Of a DNA stretch of 64,000 bases, positions 43,498 to 52,047 are shown one piece after another. The notes beneath the pieces are model-generated. The model was not told where the DNA came from and did no database searches. It saw only the letters and a program-made list of their open reading frames with translations. The number at the start of each line of letters is the position of its first letter. Position 1 is the first letter of the stretch. The translations under genes were made by a program, and so were the position numbers. The stretch lies in the NCBI RefSeq assembly GCF_002940205.1, contig NZ_MDSK01000031.1, forward strand, positions 1-64,000, given 5' to 3'. This DNA is from Xanthomonas arboricola pv. guizotiae. GTDB taxonomy: Bacteria > Pseudomonadota > Gammaproteobacteria > Xanthomonadales > Xanthomonadaceae.

Positions 43498-45372
43498 ATG
43501 TCCATCATGTCCACCGGGACCAGCGCGCTGATCGCCTTCCAACGGGCGTTGTCGACCGTTAGCCATAACGTCGCCAACATCAATACCGAAGGCTATAGCC
43601 GCCAACGTGTGGAATTCGCAACGCGCACGCCCACCGACATGGGCTACGCGTTCGTGGGCAATGGCGCCAAGATCACCGACGTGAGCCGGGTGGCCGACCA
43701 GCTGGCCACCTCGCGCCTGCTCGACAGCGGCGGCGAGCTGTCGCGGCTGCAGCAGCTGTCCTTGCTGTCCAACCGCGTCGACAGCCTGTACTCCGACACC
43801 GCCACCAACGTGGCCGGGCTGTGGTCGAACTTCTTCGACTCCACCAGCGCGGTGTCGTCCAATGCCTCGTCCACCGCCGAGCGCCAGAGCATGCTCGACA
43901 GCGGCAGCTCGCTGGCCACGCGCTTCAAGCAGCTCAACGGGCAGATGGACAGCCTGAGCAACGAGGTCAACAGCGGCCTGACCTCCGCGGTGGACGAGGT
44001 CAATCGCCTGACCCAGCAGATCGCCAAGATCAACGGCACCATCGGCAACAGCATCGACAGCGCCTCGCCCGACATGCTCGACCAGCGCGACGCGCTGGTG
44101 AGCAAGCTGGTCGGCTACACCGGCGGTACCGCGGTGATCCAGGACGGCGGCTTCATGAACGTTTTCACCTCCGGCGGCCAGGCCCTGGTGGTGGGAACCA
44201 CCTCGTCCAAGCTGACCACCGTCGCCGACCCGTACCAGCCGAGCAAGCTGCAGGTGGCGATGCAGACCCAGGGCCAGAACGTCAGCCTCAGCGCCAGCTC
44301 GCTGGGCGGGCAGATCGGCGGCCTGCTGGAATTTCGCAGCAGCGTGCTGGAACCGACCCAGGCCGAACTCGGCCGCCTGGCGGTGGGCATGGCCAGCACC
44401 TTCAATGGCGGTCACGCGCAAGGCATGGACCTGTACGGCGCGATGGGTGGCAATTTCTTCAACATCGGCTCGCCCACCACCGCCGCCAACCCCGGCAACA
44501 CCGGCAGCGCGTCGCTGAGCGCCAGCTTCAGCAACATGGCGGCGGTGGATGGGCAGAACGTCACGCTCAGCTTCGACGGCACTGCGTGGAAGGCCACCAA
44601 TGCCAGCACCGGCTCGGCGGTGCCGATCAGCGGCACCGGCACCCCGGCCAATCCGCTGGTGCTCAACGGCGTCAGCCTGGTGGTCGGCGGCACGCCGGCC
44701 AACGGCGACAAGTTCCTGCTGCAGCCCACCGCCGGGCTGGCCGGCACCTTGTCGGTGGCCATCACCGACCCCTCGCGGATTGCCGCGGCCACCCCGGTCA
44801 AGGCCTCCGCCACGCTCGCCAACCTGGGCACCGGCAAGATCAGCGACGTCAAGGTCACCAATGCGCAGAATCCGGCGCTGCTGACCCCGGCGTCGGTGGA
44901 GTTCATCGACGCCAACCAGTACACCATCGACGGTACCGGACCGTTCGCCTACACCGCCGGCCAGACCATCAGCGCCAACGGCTGGAGCTTTGCGCTGGAC
45001 GGCGCGCCCAAGGCCGGCGACAGCTTCGGCGTCGGTCCCACCGGCGCCGGCTCCAGCGACAACGGCAACGCCAAGTTGCTGGCCAATCTCGACGATGCCA
45101 AGGCGCTCAGCGGCGGCACGGTCACGCTCAACGGCGCACTGTCGGGCCTGACCACCTCGGTGGGCTCGGCCGCGCGTGCGGCCAGTTACGCCTCGGATGC
45201 GCAGAAGGTCATCAACGACCAGGCACAAGCCAGCCGCGACTCGATTTCCGGCGTCAACCTCGACGAGGAAGCCGCCAACATGCTGAAGCTGCAGCAGGCC
45301 TACCAGGCCGCCGCACAGATGATCTCCACCGCCGACACCATCTTCCAAGCCATCCTGGGTGCCGTACGCTGA
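43498..45372 (+). CDS. flgK: Hook-filament junction protein FlgK
   Basis: FlgK (HAP1) is the first junction protein. The 624-residue product starts MSIMSTGTSALIAFQRALSTVSHNVANINTEGYSRQRVEF and ends with GVNLDEEAANMLKLQQAYQAAAQMISTADTIFQAILG, both conserved. Its stop overlaps the flgL start as TGATG. Confidence 0.97.
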   Translation: MSIMSTGTSALIAFQRALSTVSHNVANINTEGYSRQRVEFATRTPTDMGYAFVGNGAKITDVSRVADQLATSRLLDSGGELSRLQQLSLLSNRVDSLYSDTATNVAGLWSNFFDSTSAVSSNASSTAERQSMLDSGSSLATRFKQLNGQMDSLSNEVNSGLTSAVDEVNRLTQQIAKINGTIGNSIDSASPDMLDQRDALVSKLVGYTGGTAVIQDGGFMNVFTSGGQALVVGTTSSKLTTVADPYQPSKLQVAMQTQGQNVSLSASSLGGQIGGLLEFRSSVLEPTQAELGRLAVGMASTFNGGHAQGMDLYGAMGGNFFNIGSPTTAANPGNTGSASLSASFSNMAAVDGQNVTLSFDGTAWKATNASTGSAVPISGTGTPANPLVLNGVSLVVGGTPANGDKFLLQPTAGLAGTLSVAITDPSRIAAATPVKASATLANLGTGKISDVKVTNAQNPALLTPASVEFIDANQYTIDGTGPFAYTAGQTISANGWSFALDGAPKAGDSFGVGPTGAGSSDNGNAKLLANLDDAKALSGGTVTLNGALSGLTTSVGSAARAASYASDAQKVINDQAQASRDSISGVNLDEEAANMLKLQQAYQAAAQMISTADTIFQAILGAVR

Positions 45373-46577
45373 TGACCGACCGTATCTCCACCAGCATGAT
45401 GTACAGCCAGTCGGTGTCGTCGATGACGGCCAAGCAGTCCCGGCTGAACCAGATCCAGGCCCAGCTCGCCAGCGGGCAGCGCCTGGTCACCGCCAAGGAC
45501 GACCCGGTCGCCGCCGGCACTGCGGTCGGCCTGGATCGCGCCCTGGCGGCAATCACAAGGTTTGGCGAAAATGCCAACAATGTGAAAAATCGGCTCGGTT
45601 TGCAGGAAAACGTGCTGGCGCAGGCCGGCGACGCCATGGCCCGCGTCAACGAACTGACGATCCAGGCCAACAGCTCCGCGCTGGCGCCCGACGATCGCAA
45701 GGCGATTGCCTCGGAACTGACCGCGCTGCGCGACAGCATGGTGAGCCTGGCCAACAGCACCGACGGCACCGGGCGCTACCTGTTCGGCGGTACTGCCGAT
45801 GGCAGCGCACCGTTCATCAAGAGCAGCGGCGGCGTCACCTACAACGGCGACCAGACCCAGAAACAGGTCGAAGTGGCGCCGGACGCCTTCGTCAGCGATA
45901 CCCTGCCCGGCAGCGAAATCTTCATGCGTATCCGCACCGGCGACGGCACCGTGGATGCGCACCCCAACACCGCCAACGCCGGCACCGGACTGCTGCTGGA
46001 CTTCAGCCGCGATGCCAGCACCGGCAGCTGGAACGGCGGCAGCTACAGCGTGCAGTTCACCGCCGCCGACACCTACGAGGTGCGCGACAGCACCAATACG
46101 GTGGTTGGTACCGGCACCTACAAGGATGGCGAAGACATCAACGCGGCCGGCGTGCGCATGCGCATCAGCGGCGCACCGGCGGTGGGCGACAGTTTTCAGA
46201 TCGGCGCCTCCACCACCAAGGACGTGTTCTCCACCATCGACGACCTGGTCGGCGCGCTCAACTCCGACACGCTGACCCAGCCGCAGAAGGCGGCGATGAT
46301 CAACACGCTGCAGTCCTCGATGCGCGACATCGCACAGGCCTCGTCGAAGATGATCGATGCGCGCGCCTCCGGCGGTGCGCAGCTGTCGGCGATCGACAAC
46401 GCCAACTCCCTGCTCGAGTCCAACGAGGTCACCCTCAAGACCACCCTGTCGTCGATCCGCGATCTGGACTACGCCTCGGCGCTTGGGCAGTACGAACTGG
46501 AGAAGGCCTCGTTGCAGGCCGCTCAAACGATTTTTCAGCAGATGCAGTCGTCGTCGTTGTTCAACCTGATCCGCTGA
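45372..46577 (+). CDS. flgL: Hook-filament junction protein FlgL
   Basis: FlgL (HAP3) is the second junction protein. The 401-residue product has the flagellin-like N-terminus RISTSMMYSQSVSSMTAKQSRLNQIQAQLASGQR and C-terminus YELEKASLQAAQTIFQQMQSSSLFNLI. ATG 45372 is fixed by the overlap with flgK. An 8-bp hairpin (46584-46605) follows but lacks a T-run. Confidence 0.97.
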   Translation: MTDRISTSMMYSQSVSSMTAKQSRLNQIQAQLASGQRLVTAKDDPVAAGTAVGLDRALAAITRFGENANNVKNRLGLQENVLAQAGDAMARVNELTIQANSSALAPDDRKAIASELTALRDSMVSLANSTDGTGRYLFGGTADGSAPFIKSSGGVTYNGDQTQKQVEVAPDAFVSDTLPGSEIFMRIRTGDGTVDAHPNTANAGTGLLLDFSRDASTGSWNGGSYSVQFTAADTYEVRDSTNTVVGTGTYKDGEDINAAGVRMRISGAPAVGDSFQIGASTTKDVFSTIDDLVGALNSDTLTQPQKAAMINTLQSSMRDIAQASSKMIDARASGGAQLSAIDNANSLLESNEVTLKTTLSSIRDLDYASALGQYELEKASLQAAQTIFQQMQSSSLFNLIR

Positions 46578-46894
46578 TTTGCAGCAGAAAACCGGCGTTT
46601 TCTGCACTCCTGCGCACCAGCACTTGCGCAGGCCGACGGAGTTTATTCGTCGAAATTTATACCAACGCTAAAGATCTACGGGGTGCTGCCGAATAAACCA
46701 AACCCCTTGATACACAACGCTTCCGTATTTCGTCCCGCGGCAGAAAGACAGTAAAAAAACACTGGATTTCGCTAAAGGTTCCCGACGCAACGCCGTTATT
46801 CATCTCAGCAGCGGCAACGGCCAACTTGATGGCCCCCCTGCGGAGGCTCCGGGCAAGTCCCCCTTGCCGGAAAAATCGCTTAGGAGAAATCAAA
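46578..46894 (+). promoter_or_regulatory. flgL-fliC gap with fliC sigma-28 promoter
   Basis: A perfect 8-bp hairpin GCAGAAAA/TTTTCTGC (46584-46591 and 46598-46605) after flgL may end the flg operon. TAAAGATC (46669-46676), 11 bases, GCCGAATA (46688-46695) is a sigma-28 promoter with exact spacing. About 190 bases of leader separate it from the fliC ATG, a long 5' untranslated region with room for post-transcriptional control. Confidence 0.8.
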
Positions 46895-48094
46895 ATGGCA
46901 CAGGTAATCAACACCAACGTAATGTCGCTGAACGCTCAGCGTAACCTCAACACCAACAGCTCCAGCTTGGCGCTGAGCATCCAGCAGCTTTCGTCGGGCA
47001 AGCGCATCACCAGCTTTGCCGTAGACGCGGCCGGCGGCGCAATCGCCGAGCGCTTCACTACCCAGATCCGCGGCCTGGACGTTGCCTCGCGCAACGCCAA
47101 CGACGGCATCTCGCTGTCCCAGACCGCCGAAGGCGCGATGCAGGAAATCGGCAACAACCTGCAGCGTATCCGCGAGCTGTCAGTGCAGTCCGCAAATGCA
47201 ACCAACTCGTCCACCGACCGCGAAGCGCTGAACTCCGAAGTCAAGCAGCTGACCAGCGAAATCGACCGCGTCGCCAATCAGACCAGCTTCAACGGCACCA
47301 AGCTGCTTGACGGCTCCTTCTCTGGCGCGCTGTTCCAGGTCGGCGCCGACGCCGGCCAGACCATCGGCATCAACAGCATCGCCGACGCCAACATCGATAC
47401 GCTGGGCAAGGCCAACTTCGCCGCCGCCGTTTCCGGCGCTGGCGTCACCGGCACCGCCACCGCGTCTGGTTCGGTCAGCGGCATCAGCCTGTCGTTCAAC
47501 GACGCCAGCGGCGCGGCCAAGAGCGTCACCATTGCCGACGTCAAGGTCGCTTCGGGCGACACCGCTGCCGATGTCAACAAGAAGGTGGCTGCGGCGATCA
47601 ACGACAAGCTCGACCAGACCGGCATGTACGCCTCGATCAAGACCGACGGGACGCTGCAGATCGAATCGCTCAAGGCTGGCCAGGACTTCACCTCGCTGTC
47701 GGCTGGTACCTCCAGCGCTGCTGGCATCACCGTCGGCGCCGGCATCACCACCGCTTCGGCCGCTTCGGGCTCCACCGCTTCGACCCTGGGCAGCCTGGAT
47801 ATCTCCACGTTCTCGGGCGCACAGCAAGCACTGGAAATCGTCGACAAGGCGCTGACTACGGTCAACTCCTCGCGCGCCGATATGGGTGCGGTGCAGAACC
47901 GCTTCACCTCCACCATCGCCAACCTGAGCGCAACCTCGGAAAACCTGTCCGCCTCACGTAGCCGGATCGCCGATACCGACTACGCCAAGACCACCGCAGA
48001 ACTGACCCGCACGCAGATCCTGCAGCAGGCCGGTACTGCGATGCTGGCCCAGGCCAAGTCGGTTCCGCAGAACGTGCTGAGCCTGCTGCAGTAA
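46895..48094 (+). CDS. fliC: Flagellin FliC
   Basis: The filament subunit, 399 residues. The N-terminal D0/D1 part [21 protein letters not shown] and the C-terminal part with [29 protein letters not shown] are conserved; the centre (about 175-310) is Ala/Ser/Thr/Gly-rich, with many possible O-glycosylation sites. The flg22-equivalent stretch (about 30-51) carries Val at residue 43, a site where Val/Asp variation in X. campestris is reported to decide recognition by FLS2. GGAG lies 9 bases before the ATG, a strong ribosome-binding site. Driven by sigma-28. Confidence 0.98.
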   Translation: MAQVINTNVMSLNAQRNLNTNSSSLALSIQQLSSGKRITSFAVDAAGGAIAERFTTQIRGLDVASRNANDGISLSQTAEGAMQEIGNNLQRIRELSVQSANATNSSTDREALNSEVKQLTSEIDRVANQTSFNGTKLLDGSFSGALFQVGADAGQTIGINSIADANIDTLGKANFAAAVSGAGVTGTATASGSVSGISLSFNDASGAAKSVTIADVKVASGDTAADVNKKVAAAINDKLDQTGMYASIKTDGTLQIESLKAGQDFTSLSAGTSSAAGITVGAGITTASAASGSTASTLGSLDISTFSGAQQALEIVDKALTTVNSSRADMGAVQNRFTSTIANLSATSENLSASRSRIADTDYAKTTAELTRTQILQQAGTAMLAQAKSVPQNVLSLLQ

Positions 48095-48145
48095 CCTGTG
48101 CAGTCAGCTGCCGCCGCAATGCGGCAGTGCTGCGCAGCAAGTACA

Positions 48146-48171
48146 AAGCCCCTCTTCGGAGGGGCTTTTTT
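48146..48171 (+). terminator. fliC intrinsic terminator
   Basis: An 8-bp stem AGCCCCTC/GAGGGGCT with a stable TTCG loop (48147-48166) and a T-run to 48171 follows fliC by about 50 bases. Confidence 0.95.
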
Positions 48172-48231
48172 GTGGCCGCAGCCTGCCGCAGATGCCTGCA
48201 CAGTTTATTGACGCGAACCATCACCTTCGGT

Positions 48232-48247
48232 GGGCATGGAATTTGCA
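48232..48247 (+). promoter_or_regulatory. Sigma-54 promoter of fliD
   Basis: GGGCATG-GAAT-TTGCA keeps the GG-N10-GC core and matches the consensus except for two bases in the -24 box. It lies 120 bases before the fliD ATG and after the fliC terminator, so fliD is transcribed separately from fliC. Confidence 0.75.
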
Positions 48248-48366
48248 TCGCTACATTTCGTGAGCGTGACGAATCGCTGCCGCTAAAGTCCTCGCGGACG
48301 CGGCCGATATCCGTCACGTAATCCCATGCGTCCGTCTGTTTCGGACGCCCAGACGAGGAATGCAAC

Positions 48367-49692
48367 ATGGCATCGGTGATCAGCACTTCCGCCTCCGGGT
48401 TGGACATCCCTACCGTGGTGTCCACCCTGGTGTCCCGGCAGAAAGACCCCGAGCAGGCACGCATCAACAAGGCCGGCACCGCCGCGACCACGCAGCTGTC
48501 GGCGATCAGCCAGATCAAGAGCAGCATGACCACGCTCAAGTCTGCGCTGGACAAGGTCATCAGCAGCGCCGACACCAACGCCTACAAGGCCACGCTGCCG
48601 ACCGACGCCGGTTTCACCGCCACCACCACCAGTTCGGCCGCGCCCGGCAACTATTCGGTGGAAGTGGTTTCGCTGGCCAGCGCGCAAAAGCTCGCCTCCG
48701 GTGCATTCGTCGCCGATGCCACGGTCGGCAGCGGCACGCTGACGATCGGGTATGGCGACAAAAGCATCACCGTGGACATCAGCGGCACCGACAAGCTCAC
48801 CGACATCGCCGCCGCCATCAACAAGGCGGCCGGTGGCAAGGGCGTCACCGCCAGCGTGGTGGCCGCCAACGACGGCCAGCACCTGGTGTTCAACGCGGTC
48901 GACACCGGTACCAAGGGCGCATTGACCGTCAGCGCCAGCGACCCCAGCCTGAGCAGCCTCACCTACGGCCCCGGCGTCAGCGGCGGCCTGACCCAGTCCG
49001 TGGCGGCAACCGACGCGCTGGTGCGCGTGGACGGCTTCGAACGCACCTCCAGCTCCAACACCATCACCGACATCGTGCCGGGTGTGGTGCTCAACCTCAC
49101 CAAGGCCGCCGAAGGCACCAAGGTCACATTGGGCGTTGCAGCCGACACCAGCGGCCTCAAGGGCAATCTCACCGCCTTCGCCGCTGCCTACAACACCGCC
49201 AACACGCTGTTGAAGAACAGCAGCAGCTATAACACCACCACCAAGACGGCCTCGGCGTTGACCGGCGATTCGCTGGTACGCAGCTTGCAGCAGCAGCTGC
49301 GTAGTCAGTTCAGCGGCAACGTCAATGAACTCAAGGCGCTGGGCCTCGCCATAGATAAGGATGGCGTGATGAGCTTCGATGGCGGCAAGTTCGATACCGC
49401 CCTCGCCGCCGACGGCGGTGCCGCCACCGACGCGCTTGGCAAGGACAGCAAGTTCGGCTCCGGGATGACCAAATTGCTGGAAAGCAATGTCAACGTCACC
49501 ACTGGCACGCTGACCTTGCGCTCGGACAGCCTGAACAAGCAGATCAAAGGCTACGAGGCCGATCTGGACGATCTCGATGCACGTATGGTGAAGTTCAGCG
49601 ACCGCCTGACCGCGCAGTTCACCGCGATGGAAGCCATGGTCAGCAAGCTGCAAAGCAGTAGCAGTTCGCTCAGTGGCCTGCTGACAAGCTGA
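48367..49692 (+). CDS. fliD: Filament cap protein FliD
   Basis: FliD caps the filament and folds incoming flagellin. The 441-residue protein starts MASVISTSASGLDIPTVVSTLVSRQKDPEQARIN and ends with the coiled-coil region RMVKFSDRLTAQFTAMEAMVSKLQSSSSSLSGLL. The central part is typical in length. Confidence 0.96.
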   Translation: MASVISTSASGLDIPTVVSTLVSRQKDPEQARINKAGTAATTQLSAISQIKSSMTTLKSALDKVISSADTNAYKATLPTDAGFTATTTSSAAPGNYSVEVVSLASAQKLASGAFVADATVGSGTLTIGYGDKSITVDISGTDKLTDIAAAINKAAGGKGVTASVVAANDGQHLVFNAVDTGTKGALTVSASDPSLSSLTYGPGVSGGLTQSVAATDALVRVDGFERTSSSNTITDIVPGVVLNLTKAAEGTKVTLGVAADTSGLKGNLTAFAAAYNTANTLLKNSSSYNTTTKTASALTGDSLVRSLQQQLRSQFSGNVNELKALGLAIDKDGVMSFDGGKFDTALAADGGAATDALGKDSKFGSGMTKLLESNVNVTTGTLTLRSDSLNKQIKGYEADLDDLDARMVKFSDRLTAQFTAMEAMVSKLQSSSSSLSGLLTS

Positions 49693-49710
49693 TTTCCGTG
49701 ATCGCAGTCC

Positions 49711-49788
49711 TCAAGTCGTACGTCGGTGTTGCCGATACAAGTAGTACCTATCGTGATGTCGGCCTTGCCTCTTGGCAGGAGCGTTGTC
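49711..49788 (+). promoter_or_regulatory. Candidate sigma-28 and sigma-54 sites before fliS
   Basis: TCAA (49711-49714), 16 bases, GCCGATAC (49731-49738) has a near-perfect sigma-28 -10 but spacing one base long. TGGCAGG-AGCG-TTGTC (49773-49788) has a good -24 box but GT instead of the near-invariant GC. Either could serve fliS; each is weaker than the other sites in the window. Confidence 0.4.
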
Positions 49789-49843
49789 GCAGGAGCACCC
49801 CGCTCCGGGACCCGCGAAGGCCAGCCAATTGAGGGAGTCATCC

Positions 49844-50257
49844 ATGTACGGTTCCAATCGTCAGTATGCCGAGCAATACCGCAAGGTCGGCGTGTCCACC
49901 AGCGTGACCGAAGCCGACCCGCACAAGCTGGTGTCGCTGCTGTTCGCCGGTGCCTGCCAGCGCATCCGTCTGGCCCAGGCCTGCCTGGCGCAGGGCGACC
50001 AGGCGCGCAAGGGCAAGGCCATCGGCGAAGCCTGCGCGATCGTCGGTCACTTGAACGGATCGCTGGATCACGAAGCCGGTGGCGAGATCGCGGGTAACCT
50101 GTCGGCGCTCTACGACTACGTGATGCAGCGGCTGACTGCCGCCAACCTGCACAACGACGAAACCGCGTTGACCGAAGCGCTGGACCTGCTCAGCGAGATC
50201 GACTCGGCGTGGAATTCCATTCCCCTGGACCAACGCGGCCTTTCTGCCGTTTCGTGA
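49844..50257 (+). CDS. fliS: Flagellin export chaperone FliS
   Basis: FliS binds the C-terminus of unfolded flagellin. The 137-residue helical protein has QYRKVGVSTSVTEADPHKLVSLLFAGACQRIRLAQACL (about 9-46) and the C-terminal ETALTEALDLLSEIDSAW. ATG 49844 follows GAGGGAG. It is followed after 8 bases by the fliT-like gene. Confidence 0.96.
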   Translation: MYGSNRQYAEQYRKVGVSTSVTEADPHKLVSLLFAGACQRIRLAQACLAQGDQARKGKAIGEACAIVGHLNGSLDHEAGGEIAGNLSALYDYVMQRLTAANLHNDETALTEALDLLSEIDSAWNSIPLDQRGLSAVS

Positions 50258-50265
50258 GTCATACC

Positions 50266-50559
50266 ATGCATAGCGCGCAGAGCCTTCAGGCCGAAATTGC
50301 CAACATCCGCCTGGCCATGGCGCAGGAGGAATTCGAGGTGATGCCGTTCATGCTGGACGCCCACGATCTGCACTTGCGCGAGTACGCGCAGCAGGCGGAC
50401 CTGAGTCAGGACCGCGACGCGTTGCAGACGCTGCAGGTCATGCAGCAGGACCTGATGCGGATGATGCTCGAGCGTCGGCGCAAGCTACTGGATCTGATCC
50501 GCGCGCAACGCACGTCCTCCTCGGCCAGCCGCGCCTACGCACGGGTCGGACGGATCTGA
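50266..50559 (+). CDS. FliT-like flagellar chaperone (FliTX type)
   Basis: A 97-residue all-helical protein in the usual fliT position after fliS. It has little evident similarity to enteric FliT but matches by place and size the gene I recall as fliTX of X. oryzae, needed for motility and controlled by RpoN2 and FliA. Its stop overlaps the next start as TGATG. Confidence 0.7.
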   Translation: MHSAQSLQAEIANIRLAMAQEEFEVMPFMLDAHDLHLREYAQQADLSQDRDALQTLQVMQQDLMRMMLERRRKLLDLIRAQRTSSSASRAYARVGRI

Positions 50560-51125
50560 TGTCCGCGCTCGGCACACTCGCGGCATCGGCCGATGCCGCG
50601 CTGTTCGCCGACACGCTCAGCTGCGAGGTACGCCTGCCGGCCGGCTTCCGTGTCGGCAGCGACGCCGGCACGCATGGCGCCGCAGAGACCCTGCTGCGCA
50701 GCCTGGGCCAGGTCGAAGACCTGCGCAGCGAGGACACCAGCGAAGACCGTGGCGAGCTGCCGCTGCTGGTGCAGCGCATGGACGCCAAGCTCGACCTGAT
50801 GCTGGCCCTGATCGGTCGCCTGATGCGGCAGGGCGACACCGGACTGATCCAGGCGAGCGTGCACTGGTCGGTGCGCGGCATCCGCCTGAGCTGCGCAAGC
50901 AGCCATCCACCAGGTACCCAGGGCAGCGTTTGCCTGCAACCCTCCGACTGGCTTCCTGAACTGGTACAGCTTCCTGCCGAGGTCCTGGCAAGCGCAAGCG
51001 ATGGCCACGATCACTGGCTCTGGCTGCGGTTTGCGCCGCTTTCCCCAGGCTTGCAGGAGGCGCTGGAACGTCATCTGTTCCGCCTGCATCGCCGTCAGAT
51101 CGCCGACGCCCGCCGCCAGCGCTGA
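50559..51125 (+). CDS. PilZ-type protein (XC_2249-like)
   Basis: A 188-residue protein at the position of X. campestris XC_2249, one of the PilZ proteins tested for motility and virulence. The PilZ cyclic-di-GMP motifs are degenerate: the second motif D/NxSxxG appears as HWSVRG (about 113-118), with His replacing the acidic residue, and no convincing RxxxR precedes it. It may therefore act without the ligand or bind it differently. A helical segment (RMDAKLDLMLALIGRLMRQ) precedes the PilZ-like part. Translationally coupled to the fliT-like gene. Confidence 0.7.
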   Translation: MSALGTLAASADAALFADTLSCEVRLPAGFRVGSDAGTHGAAETLLRSLGQVEDLRSEDTSEDRGELPLLVQRMDAKLDLMLALIGRLMRQGDTGLIQASVHWSVRGIRLSCASSHPPGTQGSVCLQPSDWLPELVQLPAEVLASASDGHDHWLWLRFAPLSPGLQEALERHLFRLHRRQIADARRQR

Positions 51126-51134
51126 TAGCGCCTG

Positions 51135-51163
51135 TTGGCGTGGGGCGCCGGGTCGGCTAAGGT
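51135..51163 (+). promoter_or_regulatory. Possible sigma-70 promoter of the response regulator gene
   Basis: TTGGCG (51135-51140), 17 bases, TAAGGT (51158-51163) lies in the gap between the PilZ gene and the response regulator gene, 31 bases before its start. It would make the regulator and rpoN2 independent of flagellar sigma factors. Confidence 0.35.
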
Positions 51164-51194
51164 GCCCTTTACTGAAAAAGGTCTCTTCTGCGCC

Positions 51195-51827
51195 GTGCGA
51201 GTCATCATCGTCGACGATCACACCCTTGTCCGTGCCGGCCTGTCCAGGCTGCTGCAAACCTTCGCCGGCATCGATGTCGTGGGTGAGGCCAGCAACGCCC
51301 AGCAAGCCCTGGACATGACATCCCTGCACCGGCCTGATCTGGTGTTGATGGACCTGTCCCTGCCCGGCCGCAGCGGCCTGGATGCGATGACCGATGTGTT
51401 GCGCGCTGCGCCGCGTACCCACGTGGTGATGATGTCGATGCACGATGACCCGGTACACGTGCGCGACGCGCTCGATCGCGGCGCGGTCGGCTTCGTGGTC
51501 AAGGATGCGGCGCCGCTCGAGCTGGAATTGGCATTGCGTGCAGCCGCGGCCGGCCAGGTGTTCCTGAGCCCGCAGATTTCGTCCAAGATGATCGCGCCGA
51601 TGCTGGGCCGGGAAAAACCGGTCGGTATCGCCGCCTTGTCGCCGCGCCAGCGCGAGATCCTGCGCGAGATCGGCCGCGGCCAGAGCAACAAGGAAATCGC
51701 CGCCGACCTGGGCATCAGCGTCAAGACGGTCGAAACCCACCGCGCGCGCATGATGGAATCGCTCGGTTGCCGCCGCGCCAACGACCTGGTGCTGCTGGCC
51801 GCCAAGCACCACAACGAACTGGTCTGA
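51195..51827 (+). CDS. NarL/FixJ-family response regulator
   Basis: A 210-residue regulator with a receiver domain (acceptor Asp in LVLMDLSLPGRSG, about residue 54; VIIVDDHTLVR at the start; Lys in FVVKDAAP) and a LuxR-type HTH (about 145-208, LSPRQREILREIGRGQSNKEIAADLGISVKTVETHRARMM). Start GTG 51195 gives the canonical receiver N-terminus. No kinase is adjacent; RavS, 24 kb away, has the right kinase type, but a link is only a guess. It precedes rpoN2. Confidence 0.9.
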   Translation: MRVIIVDDHTLVRAGLSRLLQTFAGIDVVGEASNAQQALDMTSLHRPDLVLMDLSLPGRSGLDAMTDVLRAAPRTHVVMMSMHDDPVHVRDALDRGAVGFVVKDAAPLELELALRAAAAGQVFLSPQISSKMIAPMLGREKPVGIAALSPRQREILREIGRGQSNKEIAADLGISVKTVETHRARMMESLGCRRANDLVLLAAKHHNELV

Positions 51828-52047
51828 GCAAGCCGCTGCGCCGACCGAACATGGCCGCCAGCGACGAAAACAGTGACGGAATTCCGGCGGGCACGCTTGA
51901 GTCCGTATTGAACGTCAGGGAATTCCCCACACCCTGTCAGGAAAATCACGAATTGCCTCGCGCGATTCCCTGATTAGAAACCCGTCGCCTTGTCCTGCAA
52001 GATGCGTTCCATCGCTGCCACGTGCGGCGCCTTCCGGAAGCGCTTCG

